This document shows positions 25,633 to 34,604 of a stretch of DNA of 64,000 bases, in pieces. The notes beneath the pieces are model-generated. The model was not told the DNA's origin and made no database searches. It was given only the letters and a program-made list of their open reading frames with translations. The stretch is from Nitrospira sp. CR1.3 (GTDB lineage: Bacteria > Nitrospirota > Nitrospiria > Nitrospirales > Nitrospiraceae), in contig WIAH01000005.1 in assembly GCA_014055525.1 (NCBI GenBank), positions 1 through 64,000 on the forward strand. The letters are read 5' to 3'. The position numbers and the translations under genes are program-made. Every line of letters begins with the position of its first letter. The first letter of the stretch is position 1.

Positions 25633-26832
25633 ATGCGAATTCGAGATTTGACCACAGGCCTCTGCTACGCGGTCCTGGCGCTGGGATTCTCCATTTTGGC
25701 CGGGTGCAACGACGTCTCATCGGTCTCGAATACCGCGCCAGCCGGACCTGGGGCACTGGCCATTGCTTCACTCTCCCTACCGGATGGCGTGGTTAATCAG
25801 CCCTACGCCACCACGGTCGGCGGGTCAGGAGGAATCTCGCCCTATAATTGGTCTGTTTCGCCGCCGCTGCCACCCAACCTCGACCTGGATCCTGCTACAG
25901 GAGCGATTAGCGGCATACCAATCGCTAGCGGTACCAGCACCCATACGTTCACCTTGCGGGATTCCTCGACGCCGACGCCGCAATCTACACAGGTTACTCT
26001 CACTCTTACGATTAATGCTGCTCCAGCCGTCCTTGCAATCACGACCACATCGCCGCTCCCCAGTGGCAATGTCGGTCAGGCCTATAGTCAGACCGTGCAG
26101 GCCACGGGTGGGACTGGGGCTCGAACGTGGAGCATCATCACGGGAACACTCCCCCAGAATTTGAGCTTGAATTCTGCGACCGGAACGATTTCCGGTACAC
26201 CGACTGCCACAGGAACGTCATCTTTCACGGTCAGGGTTGCCGACGCGGCGGGACAAGCGGACCAGCAGGCACTCTCAATCCTGATCAATCCCGCCGTCCC
26301 GCCGACTATCACCACCATGTCGCTGCCCGGGGGAACCGTGGGTCTGCCTTATAGTCAAACCTTGGCGGCTACCGGAGGCACAGGAACCCTGGCCTGGACC
26401 CGTTCTGCCGGATCGCTCCCGGCAAATCTTGCATTGAGTTCTGCTGGAATCATCTCGGGCACACCAACCAACACCGGCACTTCGAACTTCACGGTGAGGG
26501 TCACCGACGCCTTGTCACAGTCCGATACACAGGCCCTCTCGATCACCATCAGCGCCGCATTGACGATCACGACTACATCCCCCCTGCCAAACGCGAGGGT
26601 GGGCCGCTCCTACAACCAAACACTGCAGCGTTCCGGCGGCACTGCCCCCTTTACCTGGTCAGTTTCAGCTGCGCTCCCATCAGGGCTTCAATTGGCCGCT
26701 TCCACCGGAGTTATCTCCGGCACGCCGGCGAACGGCACACTTGGCACGCACACAAGAACGTACACCGTTCAAGACTCCTCGACCCCCAGACAGTCGTTCA
26801 GCAAGTCACTGGATCTGACGATTACGAACTAG
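25633..26832 (+). CDS. Lipoprotein with four tandem putative-Ig (He_PIG-like) repeats
   Basis: This is the shorter paralogue (399 residues from the ATG at 25633; the frame extends to a TTG at 25609). The lipobox FSILAGC is followed by NDVSSVS, identical to the larger paralogue. Four repeats of about 80-90 residues follow the pattern LPxGxVGxxY, ATGGTG, LPxxLxLxxATGxISGTPT and FTVRVTD. It is predicted to be lipid-anchored, with the repeats outside the cytoplasm. The shared signal, upstream element and repeat unit indicate duplication with loss or gain of repeats. Ligand and function are unknown. Confidence 0.82.
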   Translation: MRIRDLTTGLCYAVLALGFSILAGCNDVSSVSNTAPAGPGALAIASLSLPDGVVNQPYATTVGGSGGISPYNWSVSPPLPPNLDLDPATGAISGIPIASGTSTHTFTLRDSSTPTPQSTQVTLTLTINAAPAVLAITTTSPLPSGNVGQAYSQTVQATGGTGARTWSIITGTLPQNLSLNSATGTISGTPTATGTSSFTVRVADAAGQADQQALSILINPAVPPTITTMSLPGGTVGLPYSQTLAATGGTGTLAWTRSAGSLPANLALSSAGIISGTPTNTGTSNFTVRVTDALSQSDTQALSITISAALTITTTSPLPNARVGRSYNQTLQRSGGTAPFTWSVSAALPSGLQLAASTGVISGTPANGTLGTHTRTYTVQDSSTPRQSFSKSLDLTITN

Positions 26833-27047
26833 GACGCCCACCTCAAATCCAGTTTCTTTTGATGCAGCGCACAGTCACGCAGGTACAAGTTGATGAGATG
26901 CTGATATGGCATCTCAAGCTCGGCCGCAAGGCTCTTGAAGTAGGTAATGGTCGTCTTATCTAAACGAATCGTGATGGGCTGTTTCAATCGCGAGCGGTAG
27001 GGGTTGCGCACTCCTTTCATTTTTGAGAAGTCGTAATGCGATCGCAT
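26829..27047 (-). CDS. brnA: BrnA-type antitoxin
   Basis: The 72-residue product contains a ribbon-helix-helix-like core, QPITIRLDKTTITYFKSLA, and the segment MPYQHLINLYLRDCA, which fit the CopG/BrnA antitoxin group (PF14384 family as known). It starts four bases after the toxin-like gene, so the two are one operon. Such antitoxins bind the BrnT RNase and the operon's own promoter. Short length is normal. Whether the pair is active cannot be told. Confidence 0.8.
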   Translation of the reverse strand: MRSHYDFSKMKGVRNPYRSRLKQPITIRLDKTTITYFKSLAAELEMPYQHLINLYLRDCALHQKKLDLRWAS

Positions 27048-27051
27048 TGAG

Positions 27052-27336
27052 TCACCTCCGGTAGTGTGTTGATTCCTGTCGATTGGCTTTTCTCGCCGAA
27101 ATTATTCGAATCACCGAATCGCTTTCTCCATAGCAATGGCAGACGATGAGCACTCTGAGTTTGTGGCTGACGCCTAGCATGATGAATCGATCCTCGTCGT
27201 CCGAATAATCTGGGTCAAAGAATCGAATCGCATGATCATCAAAGAAAACAGTCTCGGCTTCTTCAAATGACACCCCGTGTTTTCGAACGTTCTGCCTGGA
27301 TTTTGCCTCATCCCATTCGAATCGAATGTCACTCAT
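27052..27336 (-). CDS. brnT: BrnT-type ribonuclease toxin
   Basis: The core of this protein (95 residues from the ATG at 27336) begins MSDIRFEWDEAKSRQNVRKHGVSFEEA, the hallmark of BrnT toxins. It continues with FFDPDYSDDEDRFIMLG, LRVLIVCHCY and ending IRIISARKANRQE. BrnT is an RNase-fold toxin neutralised by BrnA. The frame extends to 27408, but that N-terminus is absent from typical family members. No strong ribosome site is visible ahead of either start, so start choice is uncertain. The antitoxin follows four bases later, the usual toxin-first order for this family. Confidence 0.84.
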   Translation of the reverse strand: MSDIRFEWDEAKSRQNVRKHGVSFEEAETVFFDDHAIRFFDPDYSDDEDRFIMLGVSHKLRVLIVCHCYGESDSVIRIISARKANRQESTHYRR

Positions 27337-27574
27337 ATGCACATTGTACATACATAGAATGGCTCGTTCAATATCCTCTGGCTCCGGTATTGCCGGTACC
27401 TGTCTCAATGTGGAGCGGGTGAGAACTGCGCCCCGTTCGCCATGCCGCTAGCTGAAGTATCACTGCGAGGTGCATCGACCCCATCCAGTCCCAGCGGGGT
27501 TGTTCGCTGTGACGAGCCCTGTACTTCCTTCATCGGTTTGACTTCCCCTCCTCCGCCTCCTAGAATCCCAATCC

Positions 27575-30500
27575 ATGACTCAGTCCTTCGTGCATCTTCA
27601 CCTCCACACCCAGTTCAGTCTTCTCGACGGCGCCAATCAGATCACCCCGCTGGTCCAACAGATCAAAGCCTTCGGCCAACCGGCGGTCGCGATGACCGAC
27701 CACGGCAACATGTTCGGAGCGATCGAGTTCTATCGCAAAGCGAAAGAGGCGGGGGTGAAACCGATCATCGGCTGCGAGGCCTACATGGCTCCCGGCAGTC
27801 GACTCAACAAGGACAGCAGTCAACTCGCCCACAACGACTACTATCACCTCATCCTGCTGGCTCGAAACCTCACCGGCTACCAAAACCTGATCAAATTGGT
27901 CAGCAAAGCATACCTTGAAGGTTTCTACTATAAGCCACGAATGGATAAGGATATTCTGAAAGATCATCATGAGGGCCTGATTGCCCTCTCCGGCTGCCTC
28001 AGCGGTGAGATTCCCTATCTGATCGGCCAAAAGGATATGTCAGGGGCTATGGCTGTGGCGGGAGAATTTCAGGAGATCTTCGGGAAGGATCATTTCTACC
28101 TGGAAGTCCAGGCGAACGGGCTTGAGCACCAGCGTATCGCCAATGCCGGCCTGATCGAGATTCACAAGAAGCTCGGGATTCCGCTCGCCGGCACGAACGA
28201 CTGTCACTATCTCAAGAAAGAAGATTCGCGGCCGCACGATCTCATGCTCTGTCTCCAAACCGGCAAGACCATCAGCGACCCGAACCGAATGAAATTCGAC
28301 ACCGATCAACTCTATGTCAAATCGACGGAGGAAATCGCTCCCGCCTTCGCAGAATTCCCCGGCGCCGTCACCAATACCTGCCGCATCGCGGATCACTGCG
28401 ACCTGGAACTGGTCCTGAACAAGACACACCTGCCGCAGTACAAGGCGCCGGAAGGCTATACGCGCGAGTCCTACGTTGAGCACCTGGCGATCGAAGGGTT
28501 GAAGGCGCGACTGAAAGGACGGCCCGGCACGATCGCTCCCGCCTTGTATGAGCAGCGCCTGCGCGAAGAATTGATGGTCATTTGCTCGATGGGGTTCGCC
28601 GGGTACTTCCTGATCGTCTGGGACATCATTCGTTTCGCCCGTTCGCGGGGAATTCCCGTCGGACCAGGCCGGGGATCGGCCGCTGGCAGCCTTGTCGCGT
28701 ACGCCCTTCGCATCACGGATCTCGATCCGCTCGTCTACACGCTGCTCTTCGAGCGGTTCCTGAATCCCGAACGCGTGTCGCTTCCCGATATCGATATGGA
28801 CTTCTGCATGGACCGACGGGGCGAAGTCATCAATTATGTCGTGGAGAAGTACGGCTCCGACCATGTGGCGCAGATCATTACCTTCGGCACGCTCGGGGCC
28901 AAAGCGGCCATCCGCGATGTGGGCCGGGTGCTGGAGATGCCGTATGCGGAGGCGGATAAGGTCGCCAAATTAGTCCCCAACCAGTTGAATATCACGCTGC
29001 AGCAGGCGCTCGATACCGAGCCCAGGCTGCGCGATCTGGTCGAAACCGATCCGAAGGTCAAAGAGTTGATGAGCATCGCGCAATCGCTGGAAGGATTGGC
29101 GCGACACGCCTCAACCCATGCGGCCGGCGTCGTCATCTCGGAAGGCCCGCTCACGGATCATGTGCCGCTCTATAAGGGCGCGAACGACGAAATCATCACG
29201 CAATACTCGATGGGAGACGTCGAGAAGATCGGCCTGGTGAAATTCGATTTCCTTGGCCTGAAAACTCTGACCATGATCCGGCGCGCCGAAATGCTGATCA
29301 ATGAAAGCCGGGCTGGCCAACCGCCGCTGGCGGTCGATCAATTGCCGTTCGACGATCCCCAGACCTTTGCGCTGCTCTCGTCGGGCAAGACCACCGGGAT
29401 CTTTCAGCTGGAAAGCTCGGGCATGCGGGATCTCCTCACCGGCTTCAAACCGGACCGGTTCGAGGACATTATCGCCATTATCGCGCTCTATCGCCCCGGT
29501 CCGATGGACCTGATCCCGGATTTCATCAAGCGCAAACAGGGCAAGGTGCCGATCACGTACGAAACGCCCGAATTGGAGCCGATCCTGAAGGACACCTACG
29601 GCGTCATCGTCTATCAGGAACAGGTCATGGCGATCGCCAATATCATCGCCGGATTCTCGCTCGGGCAAGCCGACATTCTCCGCCGGGCGATGGGGAAGAA
29701 GAAACCTGAGGAAATGGAAAAGCTGCGCGTCAAATTTCTGGACGGCGCGAAGAAGAACAAGATTCCCGAGAAGAAAGCGGAGAAACTGTACGAGCTGATT
29801 CAGAAGTTCGCCGGGTACGGCTTCAACAAATCGCACGCGGCAGCCTATGCCGTGGTGTGCTATCACACCGGTTATTTGAAGGCCCACTACCCGACCGAGT
29901 TCATGGCGGCCCTCATGACCAGCGATATGGGCAACCAGGACAAGATCGTCGGGTATTTCACCGAATGCCGCGACCTCGGCATCAAGGTCCTGGGACCGGA
30001 CGTCAACGCGAGCCAGAAGAACTTTGCCGTCGCCGATGGCGCCATCCGGTTCGGTCTCGCGGCGATCAAGAATGTCGGCGAGGGCGCGGTCGAATCCGTT
30101 CTGGCGATCCGCGCGGAGAGCGGGCCGTTCAGATCGTTTTTCGACTTCTGCCGTCGCGTCGATCTCCGCAAGGTCAACAAGCGGATGCTCGAAGGACTGA
30201 TCAAGGCCGGCGCCTTCGACTTGACCGGAGCGAAGCGCTCACAGCTCATGGCGGTGATCGATCAGGCCGTCGATGACGGGGCAGCGGCCCAGCAGGAACG
30301 GGAGCTGGGTCAAACGAGCATCTTCGGCGAGGAATTGCACGGCCATAGCGCGGCTTCTCATCCGGCCGATCCGCCGCTCCCTTCGATCCCCGAATGGGAG
30401 CAAGCGCAGCGACTGAAGTACGAGCGGGAGCTGACCGGGTTCTATATCACCGCGCACCCTCTGACCCGTTATGAAGCGACGATCCATGCGCTGGCATCCG

Positions 30501-31036
30501 CCACCACGGCGGGTCTGACGGAACTGTCCGACGGAAAGGAAGTCAAGCTCTGCGGCATTATCGCCGCCGTCAAATCCATGCTGACGAAAAAGGGCGACCG
30601 TATGGCCTATGTCACGTTGGAGGACCTTCAGGGAACGGTCGAAGTCATTGCGTTTCCCGATCTGTTCAAATCGGCCGGTGAGTTGATCGCTCCGGAACGG
30701 CTGGTACGGATCACCGGAACAATCGATCGAGGCGACAAAGGCACGAAGATCCGCGGCAGCAAGATCGAACCGCTCGCCGAGGTTCAGACGCAGACCGTGA
30801 AAAAGGTCCACATTCGATTGACCGATCGACCTGACGTGCAGGAGCAGCTGCCGCGGTTGTTGGACGTCTTCAAACGACATCCCGGGGGAACGGCCATTTC
30901 GTTGACCTTCCGGACGGACGGGGCGTTGGAGGCCGAGACCGGTCCCCTTCCCAACCTGACCGTCACGGCCAGCGAGCACTTCGTGGCCGATGTTGAAGAA
31001 GTGCTAGGCAAAGGTGCCCTGTCTTTGGTATCGTAG
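27575..31036 (+). CDS. dnaE: DNA polymerase III alpha subunit
   Basis: This 1153-residue C-family polymerase is the replicative catalytic subunit. The N-terminal PHP domain opens FVHLHLHTQFSLLDGANQI. The active-site aspartates lie in LPDIDMDFCMDRRGEVINYV, with the GPGRGSAAGSLVAY nucleotide loop just before. The fingers/thumb contain GIFQLESSGMRDLL and YRPGPMDLIPDFI, followed by tandem helix-hairpin-helix and an OB domain (VKLCGIIAAVKSMLTKKGDR). It is preceded by a 166-base gap shared with the divergent toxin-antitoxin operon and followed 36 bases later by accA. Confidence 0.98.
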   Translation: MTQSFVHLHLHTQFSLLDGANQITPLVQQIKAFGQPAVAMTDHGNMFGAIEFYRKAKEAGVKPIIGCEAYMAPGSRLNKDSSQLAHNDYYHLILLARNLTGYQNLIKLVSKAYLEGFYYKPRMDKDILKDHHEGLIALSGCLSGEIPYLIGQKDMSGAMAVAGEFQEIFGKDHFYLEVQANGLEHQRIANAGLIEIHKKLGIPLAGTNDCHYLKKEDSRPHDLMLCLQTGKTISDPNRMKFDTDQLYVKSTEEIAPAFAEFPGAVTNTCRIADHCDLELVLNKTHLPQYKAPEGYTRESYVEHLAIEGLKARLKGRPGTIAPALYEQRLREELMVICSMGFAGYFLIVWDIIRFARSRGIPVGPGRGSAAGSLVAYALRITDLDPLVYTLLFERFLNPERVSLPDIDMDFCMDRRGEVINYVVEKYGSDHVAQIITFGTLGAKAAIRDVGRVLEMPYAEADKVAKLVPNQLNITLQQALDTEPRLRDLVETDPKVKELMSIAQSLEGLARHASTHAAGVVISEGPLTDHVPLYKGANDEIITQYSMGDVEKIGLVKFDFLGLKTLTMIRRAEMLINESRAGQPPLAVDQLPFDDPQTFALLSSGKTTGIFQLESSGMRDLLTGFKPDRFEDIIAIIALYRPGPMDLIPDFIKRKQGKVPITYETPELEPILKDTYGVIVYQEQVMAIANIIAGFSLGQADILRRAMGKKKPEEMEKLRVKFLDGAKKNKIPEKKAEKLYELIQKFAGYGFNKSHAAAYAVVCYHTGYLKAHYPTEFMAALMTSDMGNQDKIVGYFTECRDLGIKVLGPDVNASQKNFAVADGAIRFGLAAIKNVGEGAVESVLAIRAESGPFRSFFDFCRRVDLRKVNKRMLEGLIKAGAFDLTGAKRSQLMAVIDQAVDDGAAAQQERELGQTSIFGEELHGHSAASHPADPPLPSIPEWEQAQRLKYERELTGFYITAHPLTRYEATIHALASATTAGLTELSDGKEVKLCGIIAAVKSMLTKKGDRMAYVTLEDLQGTVEVIAFPDLFKSAGELIAPERLVRITGTIDRGDKGTKIRGSKIEPLAEVQTQTVKKVHIRLTDRPDVQEQLPRLLDVFKRHPGGTAISLTFRTDGALEAETGPLPNLTVTASEHFVADVEEVLGKGALSLVS

Positions 31037-31072
31037 CGGCGTCCAGGGTGTGGGAGGGAACGACGACGGTCT

Positions 31073-32041
31073 ATGCGCGATTACCTCGAATTTGAGAAGC
31101 CGCTTCGCGAGGTCGAAGAGAAGATCGAGAAACTTGCGGCGTCCGGCACCACCAAAACCGGCCATCAGGACGAGATCCGCAAGCTGCGGACGAAACTCGC
31201 CCACCTTGAACACGAACTCTATGGCCGCCTGACCCCCTGGCAACGCACACAACTGGCCAGGCACCCCCAGCGGCCCAGCACACTCGACTACATCAACGAT
31301 ATTTTCCGGGACTTTTTGGAGCTTCACGGGGACCGCTCCTTCGGCGATGATCGCGCGATTGTGGGAGGGTTCGCCCGCTTCAACGACCGCTCCGTGATGG
31401 TCATCGGCCATCAAAAGGGCAAGACGCTGAAAGAACGGATGCAACGGAATTTCGGGATGCCGAACCCGGAAGGATACCGCAAAGCCCTGCGCCTCATGAG
31501 GATGGCTGAGAAATTCAACCGGCCGATCATCACCTTCATCGACACCCCCGGCGCCTATCCCGGTATCGGAGCCGAGGAGCGCGGACAGGCCGAGGCGATC
31601 GCCAAAAACCTGCTCGTCATGTCTCGCCTGACTGTCCCCATCATTTCCGTCGTCATCGGCGAAGGCGGGAGCGGCGGAGCCCTGGCGCTCGGCGTCTCGG
31701 ACCGTGTCCTGATGTTGGAGCACGGGGTCTATTCGGTGATTTCACCGGAAGGCTGCGCCGCAATTCTTTGGGACGATCCGGCAAAAGTTCCTGATGCGGC
31801 CTCCGCGCTGAAGATGACGGCTCAGGATCTCTTGGACCTCGGAATCGTCGACGATGTGATTCCGGAACCGTTGGGAGGCGCGCATCGTGAGCCCAAAGCC
31901 GTCACCGACCGGGTCGCTAAATCGCTTACCAACCATCTGTTCCCGCTCACCGAATACGCAGTCCCTCAATTGCTCGCCGAACGCGAGCTGAAATACCGCC
32001 GCATCGGCTCGGTCAGCGGCCTCGGAACCACGCCCGCCTAG
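31073..32041 (+). CDS. accA: Acetyl-CoA carboxylase carboxyltransferase subunit alpha
   Basis: The 322-residue protein is the alpha half of the carboxyltransferase that makes malonyl-CoA for fatty-acid synthesis. It begins with the helical LEFEKPLREVEEKIEKLAAS. The crotonase-like core has IGHQKGKTLKERMQRNFGM, PIITFIDTPGAYPGIGAEERGQ and the oxyanion region GEGGSGGALALGVSDRVLMLE, with the C-terminal SPEGCAAILW. Length matches E. coli AccA. It lies just after dnaE, an arrangement also seen in other bacteria. accD is not in the window. Confidence 0.97.
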   Translation: MRDYLEFEKPLREVEEKIEKLAASGTTKTGHQDEIRKLRTKLAHLEHELYGRLTPWQRTQLARHPQRPSTLDYINDIFRDFLELHGDRSFGDDRAIVGGFARFNDRSVMVIGHQKGKTLKERMQRNFGMPNPEGYRKALRLMRMAEKFNRPIITFIDTPGAYPGIGAEERGQAEAIAKNLLVMSRLTVPIISVVIGEGGSGGALALGVSDRVLMLEHGVYSVISPEGCAAILWDDPAKVPDAASALKMTAQDLLDLGIVDDVIPEPLGGAHREPKAVTDRVAKSLTNHLFPLTEYAVPQLLAERELKYRRIGSVSGLGTTPA

Positions 32042-32145
32042 TCCTGTCGGGTCGAGGAATCCCTCGCTCTTCCAATTCTTCAACTTAGTTAGTACGCAAA
32101 ATAAACTTGCCGATGGGTCGGATCTTGTTATGCTGACGATCGGAT

Positions 32146-32484
32146 ATGCAGCAGCGGAAGTTCGAAAGATTTGCGGTCAACGGGAGCGTCGCTTTTCTCG
32201 GCGACAAGGCTCGCGGAGAAGGCCGGATCGAGAACCTGTCTCTAGGCGGCGCTGCGATCATCAGCGACGTCAAGGTTGCCAAAAGCGAATACCTGCGGCT
32301 GTCGATGACCTGGCCGAACCGGACCGACAGGATCGATGTCGACCTGGCGCCGGTTCGCTGGATTAAGGATGGCAGCTTCGGCGTCGAATTCATCCGCGTC
32401 AATCCGACCGCTCTTCAGATGCTGCGACGATTCATCGAACAGCTCGGGCTTGTGCCCGACGAGCCGGCATCGTCCAATCTCTAG
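32146..32484 (+). CDS. PilZ-domain protein
   Basis: The 112-residue product fits a single PilZ domain, the usual receptor for c-di-GMP. It starts RKFERFAVNG, close to the RxxxR-type binding arm, and contains the (D/N)xSxxG-type motif as NLSLGGA. The closing FGVEFIRVNP is typical. The first arginine pair is only loosely matched, so ligand binding is probable but not certain. It lies about 100 bases after accA; no functional partner is adjacent. Confidence 0.8.
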   Translation: MQQRKFERFAVNGSVAFLGDKARGEGRIENLSLGGAAIISDVKVAKSEYLRLSMTWPNRTDRIDVDLAPVRWIKDGSFGVEFIRVNPTALQMLRRFIEQLGLVPDEPASSNL

Positions 32485-32541
32485 TTTCTCCCGTCCGGTA
32501 CCGATCCTGCTTCAATGCTACCGCCGTTATCTCCATTACGG

Positions 32542-33678
32542 CTATCGAACGAGCGGAGCATAGCTGGCCAGCTCCATAACTGAATGATTCGGGCCCGCAT
32601 CGAGCGGACGCTGAATTACGGCGACGACCGCTTCCCGTAAGGCTGGGAGCAATGCCGCCGCTTGAAGGCGGTACCCGTTCATATTGGCATGCCCGTCGTA
32701 CGGCAAAAGGTAGAGATCTTCTTTTGTGAAACCGGATTGCAGGAACGCCGGGAGAATCTCGATGGTCTGTATCCCTTTCCGTCGAGCCAGCAGTTCCACC
32801 CGCTCCAACTGAGAAGAAAGATCACGATCCATCTCGGCAGCAGGTCCGATTCGCTGATGGGTGGGAAACGCATTGAAGAGCAATCGTACCTTACGATCAT
32901 TGAGATATTGACGCATGGCCTCCAATTGATCGGAATACCGTATCCACCAGGATTCGTGCGACTCGCGCTCGAGAAGAGGAGAAGGTTGCGCCGGTGCGGC
33001 CTGTGCCGCAGGAATCGAACGGGCTGCCCATGTGGCCCTGACCGTCAGAAAATAGTTGAACAGGGCCGTATCCCTGACAACGTCATAGAACGGCTTCAGG
33101 CCCGGTTGGGATTTCAATTGCCGGTTCCGCTCGAGCGCGAGGTACTGCGGGACCTCCGCGGCCAAGTCGGTGATATCGTTCTCGCTGAACGTCAGGATGA
33201 CGATATCCGGTTTGAGCACGATTCCACGCCGCAAGAATTCCATTTGATCCACGATCGTCGTACCGGGAACCCCGCCGTTGATCACCTCGACGGGAAAACC
33301 CTCCCGACGCAAGTTCTCCTCGAGAACAGAAGACAAGGTGTCGGGATCATTCACGAACTGGCCGAACGTGCCCGAGTCTCCAAGGCAGAGAATACGGACG
33401 ATGCCCGCCGGCTTTTCCCGGTCGATCTCGCGCCCGCGATAGCCGAGAGAATTGATCGAGACGTGGTAATGCAATCGAGGATGGGGTTTCTCGGTCACGT
33501 CCTGAAACGGCTCGAACATGCCAGGAATCCGGTCGTAATCGGCCTGTGACACCGTGTGCACGCTCGCGACCGGCACGTGCCCAGAGACTCGCAGCGCGAT
33601 CTCGGACGAGACGAGCGTGACAAGCCCGATCGCCGTGAGGAGTATGGTATAGAGGCCGACGGTCTTGACGCGCTTCAT
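32542..33678 (-). CDS. Membrane-anchored SGNH/GDSL-type hydrolase
   Basis: The 378-residue protein has an N-terminal membrane helix (VGLYTILLTAIGLVTLVSSE). Its SGNH fold has the nucleophile block ILCLGDSGTFG, the glycine block NGGVPGTTI, the asparagine block LTFSENDITD and a late DGHANMNGY holding the Asp-His pair. SGNH proteins with such anchors often deacetylate or acetylate surface polysaccharides such as alginate or O-antigen. The next genes on the same strand are a PhyH-type oxygenase and a glycosyltransferase, which supports a glycan role. The substrate is unknown. Confidence 0.83.
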   Translation of the reverse strand: MKRVKTVGLYTILLTAIGLVTLVSSEIALRVSGHVPVASVHTVSQADYDRIPGMFEPFQDVTEKPHPRLHYHVSINSLGYRGREIDREKPAGIVRILCLGDSGTFGQFVNDPDTLSSVLEENLRREGFPVEVINGGVPGTTIVDQMEFLRRGIVLKPDIVILTFSENDITDLAAEVPQYLALERNRQLKSQPGLKPFYDVVRDTALFNYFLTVRATWAARSIPAAQAAPAQPSPLLERESHESWWIRYSDQLEAMRQYLNDRKVRLLFNAFPTHQRIGPAAEMDRDLSSQLERVELLARRKGIQTIEILPAFLQSGFTKEDLYLLPYDGHANMNGYRLQAAALLPALREAVVAVIQRPLDAGPNHSVMELASYAPLVR

Positions 33679-33693
33679 GGCATCCAGTGATCG

Positions 33694-34593
33694 CTACACG
33701 AGCCCCAAAGCGGCCCGCATTTTCGACAGGGCTCGACGCGGATAGTACATGGCGTGATTGACCTGCATGGTCATTTCGACGAACGATCGGTTCATCGCCT
33801 CCAACGCCGGATGCCTCCGCCGTCTCACGAAGCCATGTTGATAATTCCTTTTGTCGCCGAAGCCCAGAATTCGCTCATCTTCCCTGGTGAGATTGCCGAG
33901 AAACGCGGCGTTGAGGAGCAGAGGATGATAGCGGTAATACTCGATGTCTTCGCGCTGCAAGGGAACGGCGGGATCGTGATAGTTGAGAAAGATCGCCTGG
34001 CGCGCCTCGAGTACCGGAGTGGACTGGCGGTGAATCCCCGATGTGTCGAACATGAACGCCGAGCCTGCGGGACCGGTCATATGGACGATGCTTTCCTCTG
34101 ACACACCGGTCAATTCCCGATCCGGTATGAGCCTCGGGTGCTGTTTGCCGTGACTGCCTTTGATGTAGGCAAATGATCCGGACGTGACATCAGTCAGATA
34201 GATTGCGAGCTTGATCTCACGTGGAATGTCACGATGTATGCTCTGGTCATACCACGCATCGCCGTGCCAGCCGTGAAAATCCTTCTTTGTGGGGAGCGAA
34301 CGCCACCCCTTGGCTTCGACGAGCTGAAAATGCGGTCCGAGGTATTCGTGCAAAACCTGCTTCACTAACGGGTGAAGCGCAACGTCGAGAAAACCCTGAT
34401 CGAGTACCAGCACGTCCTGAATCATGTGGCGGAACATTTCCGTCCGCTCGAAACCAGGAACATCGTTCCAGGCCATCCGCTGGAGCCTGGTTTGAAACGC
34501 TTCCTGCATGCCCCGTAATTGCGAAGCAGAAAGCAGGCTCGGCAGCCGAATGAGCCCGTCCCGTTCCAGGATCGTCGTCAATTCATGTGGCAT
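33694..34593 (-). CDS. Phytanoyl-CoA dioxygenase (PhyH) family protein
   Basis: The 299-residue protein has the double-stranded beta-helix pattern of Fe(II)/2-oxoglutarate oxygenases. HGWHGDAWYDQ gives a probable HxD iron pair and FMFDTSGIHRQSTP the distal histidine. A later RQAIFLNYHDP fits 2-oxoglutarate binding. The PhyH group hydroxylates diverse lipids and natural products, so a substrate cannot be assigned. It lies between an SGNH hydrolase and a GT4 on the same strand with short spacers, making a small cell-surface or natural-product modification cassette likely. Confidence 0.82.
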   Translation of the reverse strand: MPHELTTILERDGLIRLPSLLSASQLRGMQEAFQTRLQRMAWNDVPGFERTEMFRHMIQDVLVLDQGFLDVALHPLVKQVLHEYLGPHFQLVEAKGWRSLPTKKDFHGWHGDAWYDQSIHRDIPREIKLAIYLTDVTSGSFAYIKGSHGKQHPRLIPDRELTGVSEESIVHMTGPAGSAFMFDTSGIHRQSTPVLEARQAIFLNYHDPAVPLQREDIEYYRYHPLLLNAAFLGNLTREDERILGFGDKRNYQHGFVRRRRHPALEAMNRSFVEMTMQVNHAMYYPRRALSKMRAALGLV

Positions 34594-34604
34594 GGTCCGC
34601 CTCG

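Noticed and set aside
27409-27574. Possible gene or operator between brnT and dnaE
   Set aside because: The gap shows only a CCCC...GGGG-like partial pairing near 27481-27500 and no convincing repeat or box.
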